From Burkholderiales bacterium (lineage in GTDB: Bacteria; Pseudomonadota; Gammaproteobacteria; Burkholderiales; Burkholderiaceae_C), in contig CANFNE010000001.1 in NCBI GenBank assembly GCA_947448105.1, positions 1 to 36,902 of the forward strand: a stretch of 36,902 bases of DNA, in the 5' to 3' direction. How positions within the stretch are numbered: position 1 is the stretch's first letter; each line of letters starts with the position of its first letter. The notes under the pieces were generated by a model that was given only the letters and a program-made list of their open reading frames with translations, had not been told where the DNA came from and did not search any database. Made by a program: the position numbers and the translations under genes. Shown in pieces: positions 16,445 to 24,847 of this stretch.

Positions 16445-17419
16445 TTAACGCGGCGCGTGGTCCAGCGTCCAAACGCCATGCGGCGACTTGCCAACGGCCA
16501 CCTGGCGCACCACTTTGTGTGTGCTGGTGTCAATCACCGTGAGTTTCTTGATCCAGCGCGAGGCCACATAGATGTAGCGACCATCGGCCGACAAATCCAT
16601 GCAGTCCGGGCCGCCGGGCGCCACGAACTGGTCCACCACGGCCAGCGTCTGGAAGTCAATTTTGCTGATGGTATTGGCCACCCGGTTGCTCACCAGCACG
16701 TGGCGCTTGTCGCCCATGCTGCGAAAAGCGTGCGCAGCAGCGCCAGTAGGAATCGTCTTGACCAACTTGGGTGCGGCGCTCACGTCATAAACCTCCACAC
16801 CGGTGCCGCCGGTCATGCCGACCAGAAGCAGTTTGTCGTCGGGCGTACCGAACACGTCGGCAGGCAGCGATCCGGTCTTGATGCGCCACTTGATGGCCTC
16901 AGACGCCAAATCAATGGCGACCAGTTCGTCGCTTTCCTGCATGCTGGCGTACGCCGTGGTGCTCTTGCTGTCAATCCACACGTGGCTGGGCGTCTTGCCG
17001 GTAGGAATGCGCTTGGACAGCACCGGTTCCGTGCCGTTCCAGCGGTACAGGTCCACATGGTTGAGCCGGTTGCCCACGGTCACCAGCCATTTCATGTCCG
17101 GTGAAAACCGCAGTTGGTAGGGGTCCAAAATGCCGCGCACCGTGCGCTGCACGGCGGCCGTCTTAGGGTCCACAAACAAAAGTGAGTCACCCAACGCGTT
17201 GGCAATCACCAGCGACTTTTCGTCGGGCGTCAGGTACAGGTGGTGCGGCTCCTTGCCGGTATGAAAGCGCTGCGTCTCTTTCCAGTTCACCGGGTCGATC
17301 ACGCTGACACTGGCGTCTTGCGAATTGAGGACAAAAATCGGTGGCGGTGCATCGGCGGCTTTGGCCCCCGCGCACAACACCAGGGACGCAATAGCCAAAA
17401 AACGGTTCAAACGGTTCAC
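16445..17419 (-). CDS. Periplasmic YVTN-type beta-propeller protein
   Basis: The 324-residue protein has a cleavable signal peptide (ending around AGAKAADA, residues 17-24). Seven or so repeats of about 40 residues follow, with recurring S-V-x-V-I-D, P-D-x-x-x-L-x-V and T-G-K-x-P-H-x-V/L segments typical of YVTN/cytochrome-D1-like propellers. No heme motif is seen. Such proteins are usually periplasmic binding or scaffold proteins of unknown ligand. It lies directly upstream of the deacetylase-like gene, so a shared envelope function is possible (inference). Confidence 0.85.
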   Translation of the reverse strand: MNRLNRFLAIASLVLCAGAKAADAPPPIFVLNSQDASVSVIDPVNWKETQRFHTGKEPHHLYLTPDEKSLVIANALGDSLLFVDPKTAAVQRTVRGILDPYQLRFSPDMKWLVTVGNRLNHVDLYRWNGTEPVLSKRIPTGKTPSHVWIDSKSTTAYASMQESDELVAIDLASEAIKWRIKTGSLPADVFGTPDDKLLLVGMTGGTGVEVYDVSAAPKLVKTIPTGAAAHAFRSMGDKRHVLVSNRVANTISKIDFQTLAVVDQFVAPGGPDCMDLSADGRYIYVASRWIKKLTVIDTSTHKVVRQVAVGKSPHGVWTLDHAPR

Positions 17420-17530
17420 AAATGCCCTAATTCACAATATTCGTGCCAAACGGGCACGGGCTGAGTGTAGCCGTGGGATGGGGCTTATCCCTTGCGCCAA
17501 CACGGCCTTCGGGGCCGATTGCAGTGCGGT

Positions 17531-18274
17531 TCAGCCAGAAACCAGCGCCAGATCCGCCGCGTCCAGCCAGCGCCACTGCCCGGGTGCCAGGTCAGCGGGC
17601 AAGGCCAGGCCGCCGATCTGGGAGCGGCCCAAAGCCTCCACCCGGTTGCTCACGGCTGCGACCATGCGCTTGACCTGGTGGTATTTGCCCTCGGTCAGCG
17701 TTAGGCGCAAGTGGAACTCGGATACGGCTTCGCAGGCGGCAGCGCGCACGGGCTTGGGATCGTCGTCGAGCACCACGCCGCTGAGCAGCAAACCCACCTG
17801 GCGCGCGTCCAACGGGTGCTTGACCGTCACCTCGTAGACCTTGGGCACATGGTGGCGCGGCGAGCTCATGCGGTGGATGAACTTGCCGTCGTCGGTCAGC
17901 AGCAGCATGCCGGTGGTGTCCTGGTCCAAGCGCCCCACGGCCTGCACGCCTTGCACTGCGGCTTTTTGCGGCCGCAGACGCAATGGCGTTGGCAGCAAGG
18001 TGTAAATGCTGGGGTAGGTCGACGGCTTTTGCGAACACTCAGTGCCTGCGGGCTTGTTGAGCAGCACATAGGCTTTTTCAAAATACGGCCAGTCCACGCC
18101 TTGCACCCGAAAGCGCAAGCCGGGGGCGTCAAATTCGGTGCTGGCCTCCTTGCAGACTACCGGTGCAGCGCCCTGGCCTTCGCTGTACACCTGCACCAAG
18201 CCTTGCTGAATCAGGCCGGCGCAGACACGCCGGGTGCCAAAGCCCTGGCTGTAAAGAATCTCTTGAAGTTGCAT
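17531..18274 (-). CDS. rsuA: RsuA-family 16S rRNA pseudouridine synthase
   Basis: The 247-residue protein begins with a short S4-like RNA-binding region (MQLQEILYSQGFGTRRVC). The catalytic domain follows, with VGRLDQDTTGMLLLTDDG, whose first Asp is the nucleophile, and the family motifs KAYVLLNKPAG and LTEGKYHQVKRM. RsuA modifies U516 of 16S rRNA; RluE-like activity on 23S rRNA is possible. The start at 18274 gives the usual N-terminus; the frame is open to 18310 but the extra 12 residues are not family-like. Confidence 0.85.
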   Translation of the reverse strand: MQLQEILYSQGFGTRRVCAGLIQQGLVQVYSEGQGAAPVVCKEASTEFDAPGLRFRVQGVDWPYFEKAYVLLNKPAGTECSQKPSTYPSIYTLLPTPLRLRPQKAAVQGVQAVGRLDQDTTGMLLLTDDGKFIHRMSSPRHHVPKVYEVTVKHPLDARQVGLLLSGVVLDDDPKPVRAAACEAVSEFHLRLTLTEGKYHQVKRMVAAVSNRVEALGRSQIGGLALPADLAPGQWRWLDAADLALVSG

Positions 18275-18331
18275 GGGGCCAAGTATCGCAGGGCGGGCTG
18301 GAGCTCGCACCGCTGCGCCTGGGCTATCGCA

Positions 18332-19063
18332 TTAATCCAGCGCGTGGCTGGCGGCGATATCGCGATCGAATTGCGCCACCGCAGCGTCGGTAATGGCGTC
18401 TTGCGACCAGGCAAGCAGGCTGGCCGGAGGCAAGGTGACCGCAGCGGCGCCCAAGCCCATGAGGCGCGAAAGCACATCCGGTGACTTGATGCTTGCAGCC
18501 AACAATTGGGGCCCGCCCTTGGCGCCTTCGCTGTTTTGTGCCTTCACACAGGCTTTCATCAGTGCCCAGACGTCGCGCCCGCCGTTGGCGGTGTCGGCAG
18601 CAAGCCGGCCCACATAGGGCGCAACATAGTCCACACCCAAGGACTGGGCCCACAGCAGTTGCACCGCGTTGGACAGGCCTGTCAGCAATACCGGCTGGTC
18701 CATCGCCTGCACCGCGCGGATGCAGGCCAGCCAGCTTGGCTGGCACGGCAGCTTGATGGTGAGTTGCACACCCTTTTTGGCGGCACGCGCTTGCAAATCG
18801 CCCACCCAGGCCCGGGCTTGGGCCACGTCGGCGCCGGGCAGCTGCACCATGAGTTGCGCCATACCGTGGGCCCCTGCGGCGTCCACCAGGCGCGCATAGG
18901 TGGACAGGGAAACGCCCAAGCCGGCCTGGAACACCAAACTCGGATTGGTCGTGACCCCCACCACCGGTGGGCAGCCCGCAGGCAAGGCCCATTGGGAGCT
19001 ATCGGCGCAGTCGAGGTAAATTTCCACAGGGTCTTTCGGAAGCAAGCGGGGCGCGGGCGGCAC
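18332..19063 (-). CDS. Transaldolase / fructose-6-phosphate aldolase-like protein
   Basis: The 243-residue protein matches the short transaldolase (FSA/TalC) family. It has EIYLDCADSSQW at the N-terminus, GVTTNPSLV, the Schiff-base lysine in TIKLPC, YVAPYVGRL, AASIKSPDVL and a C-terminal VTLPP. The enzyme would cleave or form a sugar phosphate with a dihydroxyacetone unit. The GTG start at 19063 lies one base after the stop of the mutarotase gene; a second GTG at 19027 (giving MEIYLD) would match the family start better and may be the true one. As the last gene of the leftward arm of the sugar locus it probably feeds the imported sugar into central metabolism. Confidence 0.82.
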   Translation of the reverse strand: MPPAPRLLPKDPVEIYLDCADSSQWALPAGCPPVVGVTTNPSLVFQAGLGVSLSTYARLVDAAGAHGMAQLMVQLPGADVAQARAWVGDLQARAAKKGVQLTIKLPCQPSWLACIRAVQAMDQPVLLTGLSNAVQLLWAQSLGVDYVAPYVGRLAADTANGGRDVWALMKACVKAQNSEGAKGGPQLLAASIKSPDVLSRLMGLGAAAVTLPPASLLAWSQDAITDAAVAQFDRDIAASHALD

Positions 19064-19064
19064 C

Positions 19065-19505
19065 TTAGTTCAGGATCACGCCCTTGCAAAACATGGCGTT
19101 TCCATAGGCCGTAGCCTCACCGCTTTGGACGATCAGGCTGGCGCCTTTGATCTTGTCATAAAAGGCAAAGCGCTCTACGCCTTCAACGCGCTGATCGGGC
19201 ACGCCTTCCTTGGCCAAACAATCGACCACAGCCTGGTGTGCGGCAGTGCGGTGGCTGGCATCTTGGTGGCATACACGCATATACGCAGCCGGCTGGGCCA
19301 CATCTTCGGCCAGCGGAATCACCGACAACACGGCCTGACTTACACGCGCCAGGCTGTTGCCGGGCAGGCGCACCACGGGTTTACCGTGGCTTAGAAAATC
19401 AGCCGTGAAATTGGCGTCAACCACGGCCACCCATTCGCCGTGGCCCATGGCGCTCAGGTGCATCAGCAGCTCGGGCGTCAACAGCGGATCAATACCTTTT
19501 AGCAT
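19065..19505 (-). CDS. FucU/RbsD-family sugar mutarotase
   Basis: The 146-residue protein starts MLKGIDPLLTPELLMHLSAM and contains GHGEWVAVVDANF and the C-terminal SGEATAYGNAMFCKGV, which are signatures of the L-fucose mutarotase / D-ribose pyranase family. It speeds interconversion of sugar anomers in the cytoplasm, supplying the form used by the kinase. The start at 19505 overlaps the end of the ATPase gene by seven bases, so translation is coupled. The sequence looks closer to FucU than to RbsD, but the substrate cannot be fixed. Confidence 0.88.
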   Translation of the reverse strand: MLKGIDPLLTPELLMHLSAMGHGEWVAVVDANFTADFLSHGKPVVRLPGNSLARVSQAVLSVIPLAEDVAQPAAYMRVCHQDASHRTAAHQAVVDCLAKEGVPDQRVEGVERFAFYDKIKGASLIVQSGEATAYGNAMFCKGVILN

Positions 19506-20287
19506 GTGAGCGCCTCTTCTTCGCGGAACTTGGATGGATCGATGGCGCCAGTGATCAGGCCCACGATTTCTTCGGGGTTGGTGTCCATAGTGCGGCGGCT
19601 GCAAATGATGCGGCCCTGGCGGAATACCCAGATGCGGTCCACCAGGTCAAACACCTGGCGCAGGTTGTGGCTGATGATGATCAGCGGCACGCCCTGGGTT
19701 TTCAGGCCTTTGATGATTTGCTCTACGCGCGCTGTTTCGGCCACACCCAATGCGGCGGTAGGCTCGTCCAGGATGATGAGTTTTTTGGCAAAGCCGGCCG
19801 CGCGCGCAATCGCCACGCACTGGCGCTGGCCGCCGGACATGCCACGCAAGCTCTCGGACATGTCCTGGATTTTGACGCCCGTGGTCGAGAGCATTTGCGT
19901 GGATTGCTCGCGCATGGCCCTGTGGTTCAGGATGGACAACGGCCCCAGGTTCAGGCGCGTAAGTTCGCGGCCCAGGAAGATGTTGGCCGGTACGTCCAGG
20001 TCTTCTGCCAGAGCCAGGGTCTGGTAGACCGTCTCAATGCCCTGGTCGCGGGCGTCGAGCGGCGAGCGAAAGCTCACTTTGTGGCCGTCAAGCAGTATGT
20101 CGCCCTGGTTGGGCTGCTCTACCCCGGTGATCAGGCGCACAAACGTGCTTTTGCCCGCGCCGTTGTCGCCCACGATGGCGGCGTGTTCACCGGGCTGCAG
20201 GCTGAAATGGGCGTCGGTCAGGGCTTTGACGCCGCCGTAGTGTTTGGTAATGCCGCTGATGTGCAGCACGGGTTGCTTGGTGGTCAT
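19499..20287 (-). CDS. Sugar ABC transporter ATP-binding protein
   Basis: A single-domain ATPase of 262 residues: Walker A GDNGAGKST, Q-loop region TVYQTLAL, signature MSGGQRQ, Walker B KLIILDEPTAALG and switch ISHNLRQ. It is half the size of RbsA/XylG-type ATPases, which have two domains, and resembles FrcA-type proteins used with CUT2 permeases. The start at 20287 (MTTKQPVLHISGITKHYGG) fits the family; the frame is open further upstream. Its partners, the binding protein and permease, are on the opposite strand across the divergent promoter region. Confidence 0.9.
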   Translation of the reverse strand: MTTKQPVLHISGITKHYGGVKALTDAHFSLQPGEHAAIVGDNGAGKSTFVRLITGVEQPNQGDILLDGHKVSFRSPLDARDQGIETVYQTLALAEDLDVPANIFLGRELTRLNLGPLSILNHRAMREQSTQMLSTTGVKIQDMSESLRGMSGGQRQCVAIARAAGFAKKLIILDEPTAALGVAETARVEQIIKGLKTQGVPLIIISHNLRQVFDLVDRIWVFRQGRIICSRRTMDTNPEEIVGLITGAIDPSKFREEEALTC

Positions 20288-20433
20288 ACAGGTGGTAACA
20301 GTTTCAAAACAGGCCGGACCGGCGAAAAAGAGCGTGAGAAAACAGGCGTTCAGAGACTCAAAACAGCTATTTGGGTTCGAGCATGCCACAAAATTCCCAA
20401 AAATCGTATTAGTAAAACCCCTAGATTTATTTA

Positions 20434-20457
20434 ATCGAAATTCTGGTTTAATTCGAT
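20434..20457. promoter_or_regulatory. Inverted repeat in the divergent sugar-locus promoter region
   Basis: ATCGAA (20434-20439) and TTCGAT (20452-20457) form an inverted repeat separated by 12 bases. It lies in the AT-rich gap 20288-20514 between the divergent ATPase and binding-protein genes, and may be an operator for a regulator encoded elsewhere. No regulator gene is in the locus. Confidence 0.4.
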
Positions 20458-20514
20458 CCCAGCACGCATCAGGTTCATCTGTGCGGCTATCTCAACCCCT
20501 ACGGAGACACTGAC

Positions 20515-21471
20515 ATGAACATGAAACGCACCCTTGGCCGCTTGGCTATCGCAATGGCTGCCGCTGGCTTGATGGCCAGCGCAATGGCTGAAACCACCAT
20601 CGCCTACATCACCAACGGCAACACCAACGAAGGCTGGACGCTGATCAACGGCGGCGCCAAAGCCGCTGGCGCCAAAGCGGGCGTCAAGTTCATCGAACTC
20701 GCTGCCGAAAAAGGCGAACTGTCCAAGCAATTGGCCATCGTGGAAGACATGATCACCCGCAAGGTCAACGCCATCGCGATCGCGCCTGTTGACAGCGCAG
20801 GTATCGCCCCCGCTATCAACAAGGCCCTGGCCGCTGGCATCAAGGTCGTGGCTGTGGACACCGGAATCACCGGCGCCAAGATCACTTCTTACGTGGCTAC
20901 CGACAACATCAAGGCAGCCATGGTGCAGGGCAAATGGGCTGCTGAGCAGATCAAAGACGGCGATACCGTGATCTACGTGACCGGCGACTTAGGCCAATCC
21001 ACCGGCCAAGAGCGCAAAAAAGGTTTTGTGGACGGATTGAACGGCGTGCGCAAGAACGTCAAGATTGTTGAAGTCCCCACCACTTGGGACCAGACCATGG
21101 CCCAAAACGGCGTTGAAACCGCGCTGCGCGCCAACCCCACCGCCAAGCTCGTGGCTTGCGCATGGGACGGCGGTGCTCTGGGCGCCAAGGCCGCTTTGAT
21201 GGCTGCTGGCAAAAAAGCCGGGGACGTGAAGATCGCTGGCTTTGACGGATCTCCTGGTGGCCTGGACATGATGAAACAAGGCTGGCAGTCAGCCAACGCC
21301 GCGCAAATGCTGGCCAAGATCGGTCAAGTCGGCGTGGAAACCGCTATCGCTGCTGCTGAAGGCAAAAAAGTTGAAGCCCGCATCGATACCGGATCCTTCC
21401 TGGTGCTGCCGTCCAATGTGGACCAGTTTGCCAAAGACTCTGGCGTGGGCCAGTTCATGAAAGTGAAGTAA
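20515..21471 (+). CDS. Periplasmic sugar-binding protein (ribose-binding-like, CUT2)
   Basis: The 318-residue protein has a signal peptide (residues 1-25, cleavage after AMA). The fold is the type I periplasmic binding protein, with AIAPVDSAGIAPAINKALAAGIKVVAVDTG and CAWDGGALGAKAAL typical of ribose/fructose/galactose-class receptors. GGAG eight bases upstream supports the start. A terminator hairpin follows at 21523-21563, before the permease gene, which would let this protein be made in excess over the membrane component. Ligand unknown; FucU-like mutarotase and PfkB kinase neighbours suggest a hexose or pentose. Confidence 0.92.
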   Translation: MNMKRTLGRLAIAMAAAGLMASAMAETTIAYITNGNTNEGWTLINGGAKAAGAKAGVKFIELAAEKGELSKQLAIVEDMITRKVNAIAIAPVDSAGIAPAINKALAAGIKVVAVDTGITGAKITSYVATDNIKAAMVQGKWAAEQIKDGDTVIYVTGDLGQSTGQERKKGFVDGLNGVRKNVKIVEVPTTWDQTMAQNGVETALRANPTAKLVACAWDGGALGAKAALMAAGKKAGDVKIAGFDGSPGGLDMMKQGWQSANAAQMLAKIGQVGVETAIAAAEGKKVEARIDTGSFLVLPSNVDQFAKDSGVGQFMKVK

Positions 21472-21522
21472 CTCCCTCGGCCACCCCAAGGCGTGTATGT
21501 GCAGGCCTAAGGGTGGACAAGG

Positions 21523-21563
21523 CGACCGCCAGCGACACAGTTGCTGGTGGTCGTTCGTTTTTT
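21523..21563 (+). terminator. Intra-operon terminator/attenuator between binding protein and permease
   Basis: An 11-bp stem (21523-21533 with 21543-21553, one G-U pair) with a nine-base loop is followed by TTCGTTTTTT. Placed between the binding-protein and permease genes, it should end most transcripts or stabilise the upstream message. Upstream, CCACCC (21481-21486) and GGGTGG (21511-21516) can form a further stem. Confidence 0.75.
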
Positions 21564-21582
21564 GTAATTAGGAACCGTTTTC

Positions 21583-22527
21583 ATGAAGTCCCTCACCCGA
21601 CAAGAATGGTATGGCGCACTGGTGGCCGTGCTGGTCCTGGGCGCGCTGCTGACCGTAGCCTCCCCCTACTTTCTGACCACCGGCAATCTGTCGAACATCC
21701 TGGTGCAGGGCTCCGTGATCGCGCTGCTCGCGGGCGGACAAACGTTCGTCATTCTCACGGGCGGCGTTGACCTGGCTGTGGGCGCGTTGACTGCGCTGGC
21801 CGGCGCCATTGCCGGACATTTGATGATCAAGCTCGGCGTGAACCCCTACGCCGCCATTGCGGCCGCCTTGGCCATTGGCGCTGCGGTTGGCGTGTTCAAC
21901 GGCTACTTGGTGGCCTTTGTGGGCATCCCCTCTTTTATCGTCACCCTGGGCGGACTGACCCTGTGGCGCGGTCTGGCGTTTGACGCCACCGGCGGCTTTG
22001 ACAACTCGGGCATGCCCGACCCCCTGCCCTTTATCGGCTACGGCGAACTGCTGGGCGTGCCCATGCCCATCTGGATTACGGGCCTTTACTTCGTGGTGAT
22101 GGCGTTTGTGCTTTCGAGCACCAAGCTTGGACGCTACGTCTACGCCATGGGCTCCAACGAGATGGGTGCGCGCCAGGTCGGCATCAACATCCGCTGGTAC
22201 AAGCTCGGCGTATATGTGGTCTCGGGCCTGAGCTGCGCTCTGGGCGCGGTGGTGCTGATGGCGCGCATGGACTCGTCAAGCGGCAAGATGGCGCAGATGT
22301 TTGAGCTCGACGCGATTGCTGCCGTTATTTTGGGTGGTACCTCGCTGTTTGGCGGACGCGGCAGCATTTGGGGAAGCCTGTTGGGCGCGGTGCTCATCAC
22401 CATGATCCGCAACGGCATGAACCTGATGGAAATCTCGCAGTTCAAGCAAATGATGGCCATCGGCGCCGTCGTCATCGTCGCGGTCTGGATTGACGTGATC
22501 CGCCGCCAGCATTTGCTCAAGAAATAA
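21583..22527 (+). CDS. Sugar ABC transporter permease (CUT2 family)
   Basis: A 314-residue inner-membrane protein with about eight to ten hydrophobic segments. It has the family motifs GGVDLAVGALTALAGA, NGYLVAFVGIPSFIVTLGG, YAMGSNEMGARQVGIN and GGTSLFGGRGSIWGSLLGA of RbsC/FrcC-like permeases. AGGAA precedes the start. It is the only permease in the locus, so a homodimer is expected, pairing with the ATPase encoded leftward. Confidence 0.94.
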   Translation: MKSLTRQEWYGALVAVLVLGALLTVASPYFLTTGNLSNILVQGSVIALLAGGQTFVILTGGVDLAVGALTALAGAIAGHLMIKLGVNPYAAIAAALAIGAAVGVFNGYLVAFVGIPSFIVTLGGLTLWRGLAFDATGGFDNSGMPDPLPFIGYGELLGVPMPIWITGLYFVVMAFVLSSTKLGRYVYAMGSNEMGARQVGINIRWYKLGVYVVSGLSCALGAVVLMARMDSSSGKMAQMFELDAIAAVILGGTSLFGGRGSIWGSLLGAVLITMIRNGMNLMEISQFKQMMAIGAVVIVAVWIDVIRRQHLLKK

Positions 22528-22545
22528 ACCCTTCAGGGAACCGCC

Positions 22546-23466
22546 ATGCGCATAGTTGTTTTGGGCGAGGCGCTGATGGACTGCATCGCGCAGCCCGACG
22601 GCAGCCTGCGCCCCTTGATGGGCGGCAGCCCTTTCAATATGGCGCGTGCTGCCTCTTTGCGCGGCGGTGCAGTGGCTTTTTTGAACCCGCTGTCTATGGA
22701 CCAGTTTGGCCTGCAAATGCGCGTTCAACTCGAGCGCGACGGCGTGCTACTAAACAGCAACGCCAGTCGCCTGCCCACGTCTTTGGCCGTGGTGCAAATC
22801 AGCAACGGCCAGCCCAGCTACGGTTTTTACCGCGAAGGCATTGCCGACCGCGACTACACAGCCATCCAGATATTGACCCAACTAGAGCGCAGTGAGCCGG
22901 GCGTGCTGCACACGGGTTCCTTGCTGCTCGTGCCGCCCGAGCATGACAAGGTGCTCGCGGTACTGCACGGCGCCAAGGCCCTGGGCTGGACGATCAGCGT
23001 AGATGTGAACCTGCGGCCCAAACTGGCGGCGGATCTGGCGTCTTATGTGGCTGCGGTGCACCAGGTAGCGGCGTTGGCAGACTGGATCAAGGCCAGCGAC
23101 GACGACTTGGCGTTGCTGGGCTTTACCAATCCCTCGCGCGCCAACGCGGGCGCGATTGCCCAAAGCTATGTGGCCCAAGGCTGCAGCCGCATTGCGCTGA
23201 CCTTTGGTGCGCACGGCGCTTACCTTCTGGTGGACGGGCACAGCGCGCAACAAGATGTGCCACCGGTCACGCTGGTGGACAGCGTGGGCGCGGGCGACAC
23301 CTTCTGGGGCAACTGCGTGGCCGATTGGGCGCTCCATCCCGAAGGAGCCGCACAAAGGGTGGAAGCCACCTTGTGCCAGGCCATGACCGCTGCAGCCATC
23401 AACTGCACCCGCACGGGCTGCCAGCCGCCGCTGCACGCCGAGGTGCTGGCGCAACTGTCCGCCTGA
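22546..23466 (+). CDS. PfkB-family carbohydrate kinase (fructokinase-like)
   Basis: The 306-residue kinase begins RIVVLGEALMDCI and has GGSPFNMARA (sugar-binding region) and the C-terminal PfkB signature VDSVGAGDTFWGN, whose Asp is the catalytic base. It would phosphorylate the imported sugar with ATP in the cytoplasm. The start has AGGGAA upstream and lies 18 bases after the permease stop, so it ends the rightward operon. The sequence resembles fructokinases most, but ribokinase or other specificity is possible. Confidence 0.88.
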   Translation: MRIVVLGEALMDCIAQPDGSLRPLMGGSPFNMARAASLRGGAVAFLNPLSMDQFGLQMRVQLERDGVLLNSNASRLPTSLAVVQISNGQPSYGFYREGIADRDYTAIQILTQLERSEPGVLHTGSLLLVPPEHDKVLAVLHGAKALGWTISVDVNLRPKLAADLASYVAAVHQVAALADWIKASDDDLALLGFTNPSRANAGAIAQSYVAQGCSRIALTFGAHGAYLLVDGHSAQQDVPPVTLVDSVGAGDTFWGNCVADWALHPEGAAQRVEATLCQAMTAAAINCTRTGCQPPLHAEVLAQLSA

Positions 23467-23541
23467 GGGCCTTACGGCCTGCGCGGGAACAGATACCGCA
23501 ATCCAGCGCCCCTCTTAACGCGCGCCGCCTTGCGCAGGCAC

Positions 23542-23568
23542 AAAAAAAGCGCACCCTGGAGTGCGCTT
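23542..23568 (-). terminator. Rho-independent terminator after the small basic protein gene
   Basis: AAGCGCAC (23547-23554) and GTGCGCTT (23561-23568) form an 8-bp stem with loop CCTGGA. On the minus strand the stem is followed by a run of seven T. It ends the 23591-23740 gene and may also serve the converging kinase gene. Confidence 0.8.
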
Positions 23569-23590
23569 GTTTGCTGTGCCCACGCACGCC

Positions 23591-23740
23591 TTATTTGTTC
23601 TTGATCTTGCCCCGAGGAATCACCGTGGTGGTGATGGTGGCCCGCACGGGCGGCTCGCCGCCGGCCAGGGGTTTGGGCGGTGACGTATCCTTCTTGGGCT
23701 TCTTTGCTTCTTTATTGGTTTTTTGCTGACCTTTTGCCAT
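23591..23740 (-). CDS. Small basic protein, 49 residues
   Basis: The start ATG at 23740 follows AGGAG with a six-base spacer, and the gene ends at a clear terminator. The product is Lys/Pro-rich (NKEAKKPKKDTSPPKP) with a C-terminal ATITTTVIPRGKIKNK segment; it has no signal peptide or membrane helix. I cannot assign a function; nucleic-acid binding would fit its charge. The longer frame extending upstream overlaps arfB on the other strand and is a shadow. Confidence 0.7.
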   Translation of the reverse strand: MAKGQQKTNKEAKKPKKDTSPPKPLAGGEPPVRATITTTVIPRGKIKNK

Positions 23741-23803
23741 GGTGATCTCCTGTGCAGTGTTGATACGACGCTGCTGCAGTTTAACTGCAGCCAGGGGGCT
23801 CGC

Positions 23804-24208
23804 ATGCCCAACATAATCGCCATTCCCGAATCCGAAGTCGAGATGAGCGCCATCCGGGCGCAAGGCGCGGGCGGGCAAAACGTCAACAAGGTTTCCACCG
23901 CGATTCACCTGCGTTTTGATGTGCTGGCCTCCAGCCTGCCTGACGACATCAAGGAACGCCTGCTGGCCCTGCCCGACAGCCGGGTGACTGCCGATGGCGT
24001 ATTCGTTCTCAAGGCCCAAAGCCACCGCACGCAAGAGCAAAACCGGCAAGACGCCTTTGCCCGCCTTCTCGACTGGGTCAACAGCGTGGCCACACCGCAA
24101 AAGCCGCGCCGCGCCACCAAGCCCAGCTATGCGTCCAAACAGCGGCGCCTGGAATCCAAAAGCCAGCGCTCCAGCACCAAGCAACTGCGCTCCAAACCCC
24201 AGGATTAG
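23804..24208 (+). CDS. arfB: Alternative ribosome-rescue factor ArfB
   Basis: The 134-residue protein carries the release-factor GGQ motif in AQGAGGQNVNKV (about residues 24-35) and a C-terminal basic tail (KPRRATKPSYASKQRRL and further Lys/Arg). This is the arrangement of ArfB/YaeJ, which hydrolyses peptidyl-tRNA on stalled ribosomes with the tail in the empty mRNA channel. AGGGGG five bases before the ATG at 23804 supports the start. It stands divergent from the small basic gene, sharing a 63-base intergenic region. Confidence 0.93.
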   Translation: MPNIIAIPESEVEMSAIRAQGAGGQNVNKVSTAIHLRFDVLASSLPDDIKERLLALPDSRVTADGVFVLKAQSHRTQEQNRQDAFARLLDWVNSVATPQKPRRATKPSYASKQRRLESKSQRSSTKQLRSKPQD

Positions 24209-24280
24209 TGCCACTCCTTACAATGGAGCCCTCGCCCCGCGTCCGCTCTATGAGCGCAACCCTCTGACACCCCTGCGCCC

Positions 24281-24778
24281 ATGCCCCAAAAATCCGCCGC
24301 CAAACACGACGCTAAATCTGACGCAAAACCTGACGCCAAGGCCGAAGCTGCATCTAACTTACCCGACCGGGTGATCAAAAAGTACCCCAACCGGCGGCTC
24401 TACGACACGCACACCTCGACCTACATCACGCTGGCAGAGATCAAGCAGCTCGTCATGCAGCACGAGGTGTTTGCGGTGGTGGACGCAAAAACGTCCGAAA
24501 ACCTGACGCGCAGCATCTTGCTGCAGATTATTTTGGAAGAAGAGGCCAATGGCTCGCCCATGTTCACTGTGCCGGTGCTGTCCAACATCATCCGCTTCTA
24601 TGGCCACGCCATGCAGGGACTGATGGGCGGCTACATCGAAAAAAACATCCAGACCCTGATGGACCTGCAAGTGCCGCTGGTGCCCAATGTGCTGGGAAGC
24701 ACGGTGTTTACCCAGATGCAGGAACAGATGCAAAAGCAGACCGAGCAGTTTTTGGGCACTTTTGGCATCAAGCGCTAA
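24281..24778 (+). CDS. phaR: Polyhydroxyalkanoate synthesis repressor PhaR
   Basis: The 165-residue protein has an Ala/Lys/Asp-rich N-terminal linker, then the conserved DNA-binding PHB/PHA accumulation regulator domain (IKKYPNRRLYDTHTSTYITLAEIKQLV). The PHB-granule-binding repeat region follows (SRxL/ILLQIILEEEANG; NIIRFYGHAMQGLMGGYIE). In the family PhaR represses phasin and PHA genes and is released by binding PHA granules. No pha biosynthesis genes are in the window. The C-terminal Gln/Met-rich segment (QMQEQMQKQTEQFL) is typical. Confidence 0.95.
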   Translation: MPQKSAAKHDAKSDAKPDAKAEAASNLPDRVIKKYPNRRLYDTHTSTYITLAEIKQLVMQHEVFAVVDAKTSENLTRSILLQIILEEEANGSPMFTVPVLSNIIRFYGHAMQGLMGGYIEKNIQTLMDLQVPLVPNVLGSTVFTQMQEQMQKQTEQFLGTFGIKR

Positions 24779-24847
24779 GCGCGCCAGGCCCGCGCGGCCT
24801 CTGGCGGCAAGCGCCGCCCACCCCTACTTTTTGCATACAAAGCCCCG

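Noticed and set aside
17475..17517. Hairpins GGGAT/ATCCC and CGGCC/GGCCG after the rsuA gene
   Set aside because: Stems are only five bases and lack a T-run; they are too weak to call a terminator.
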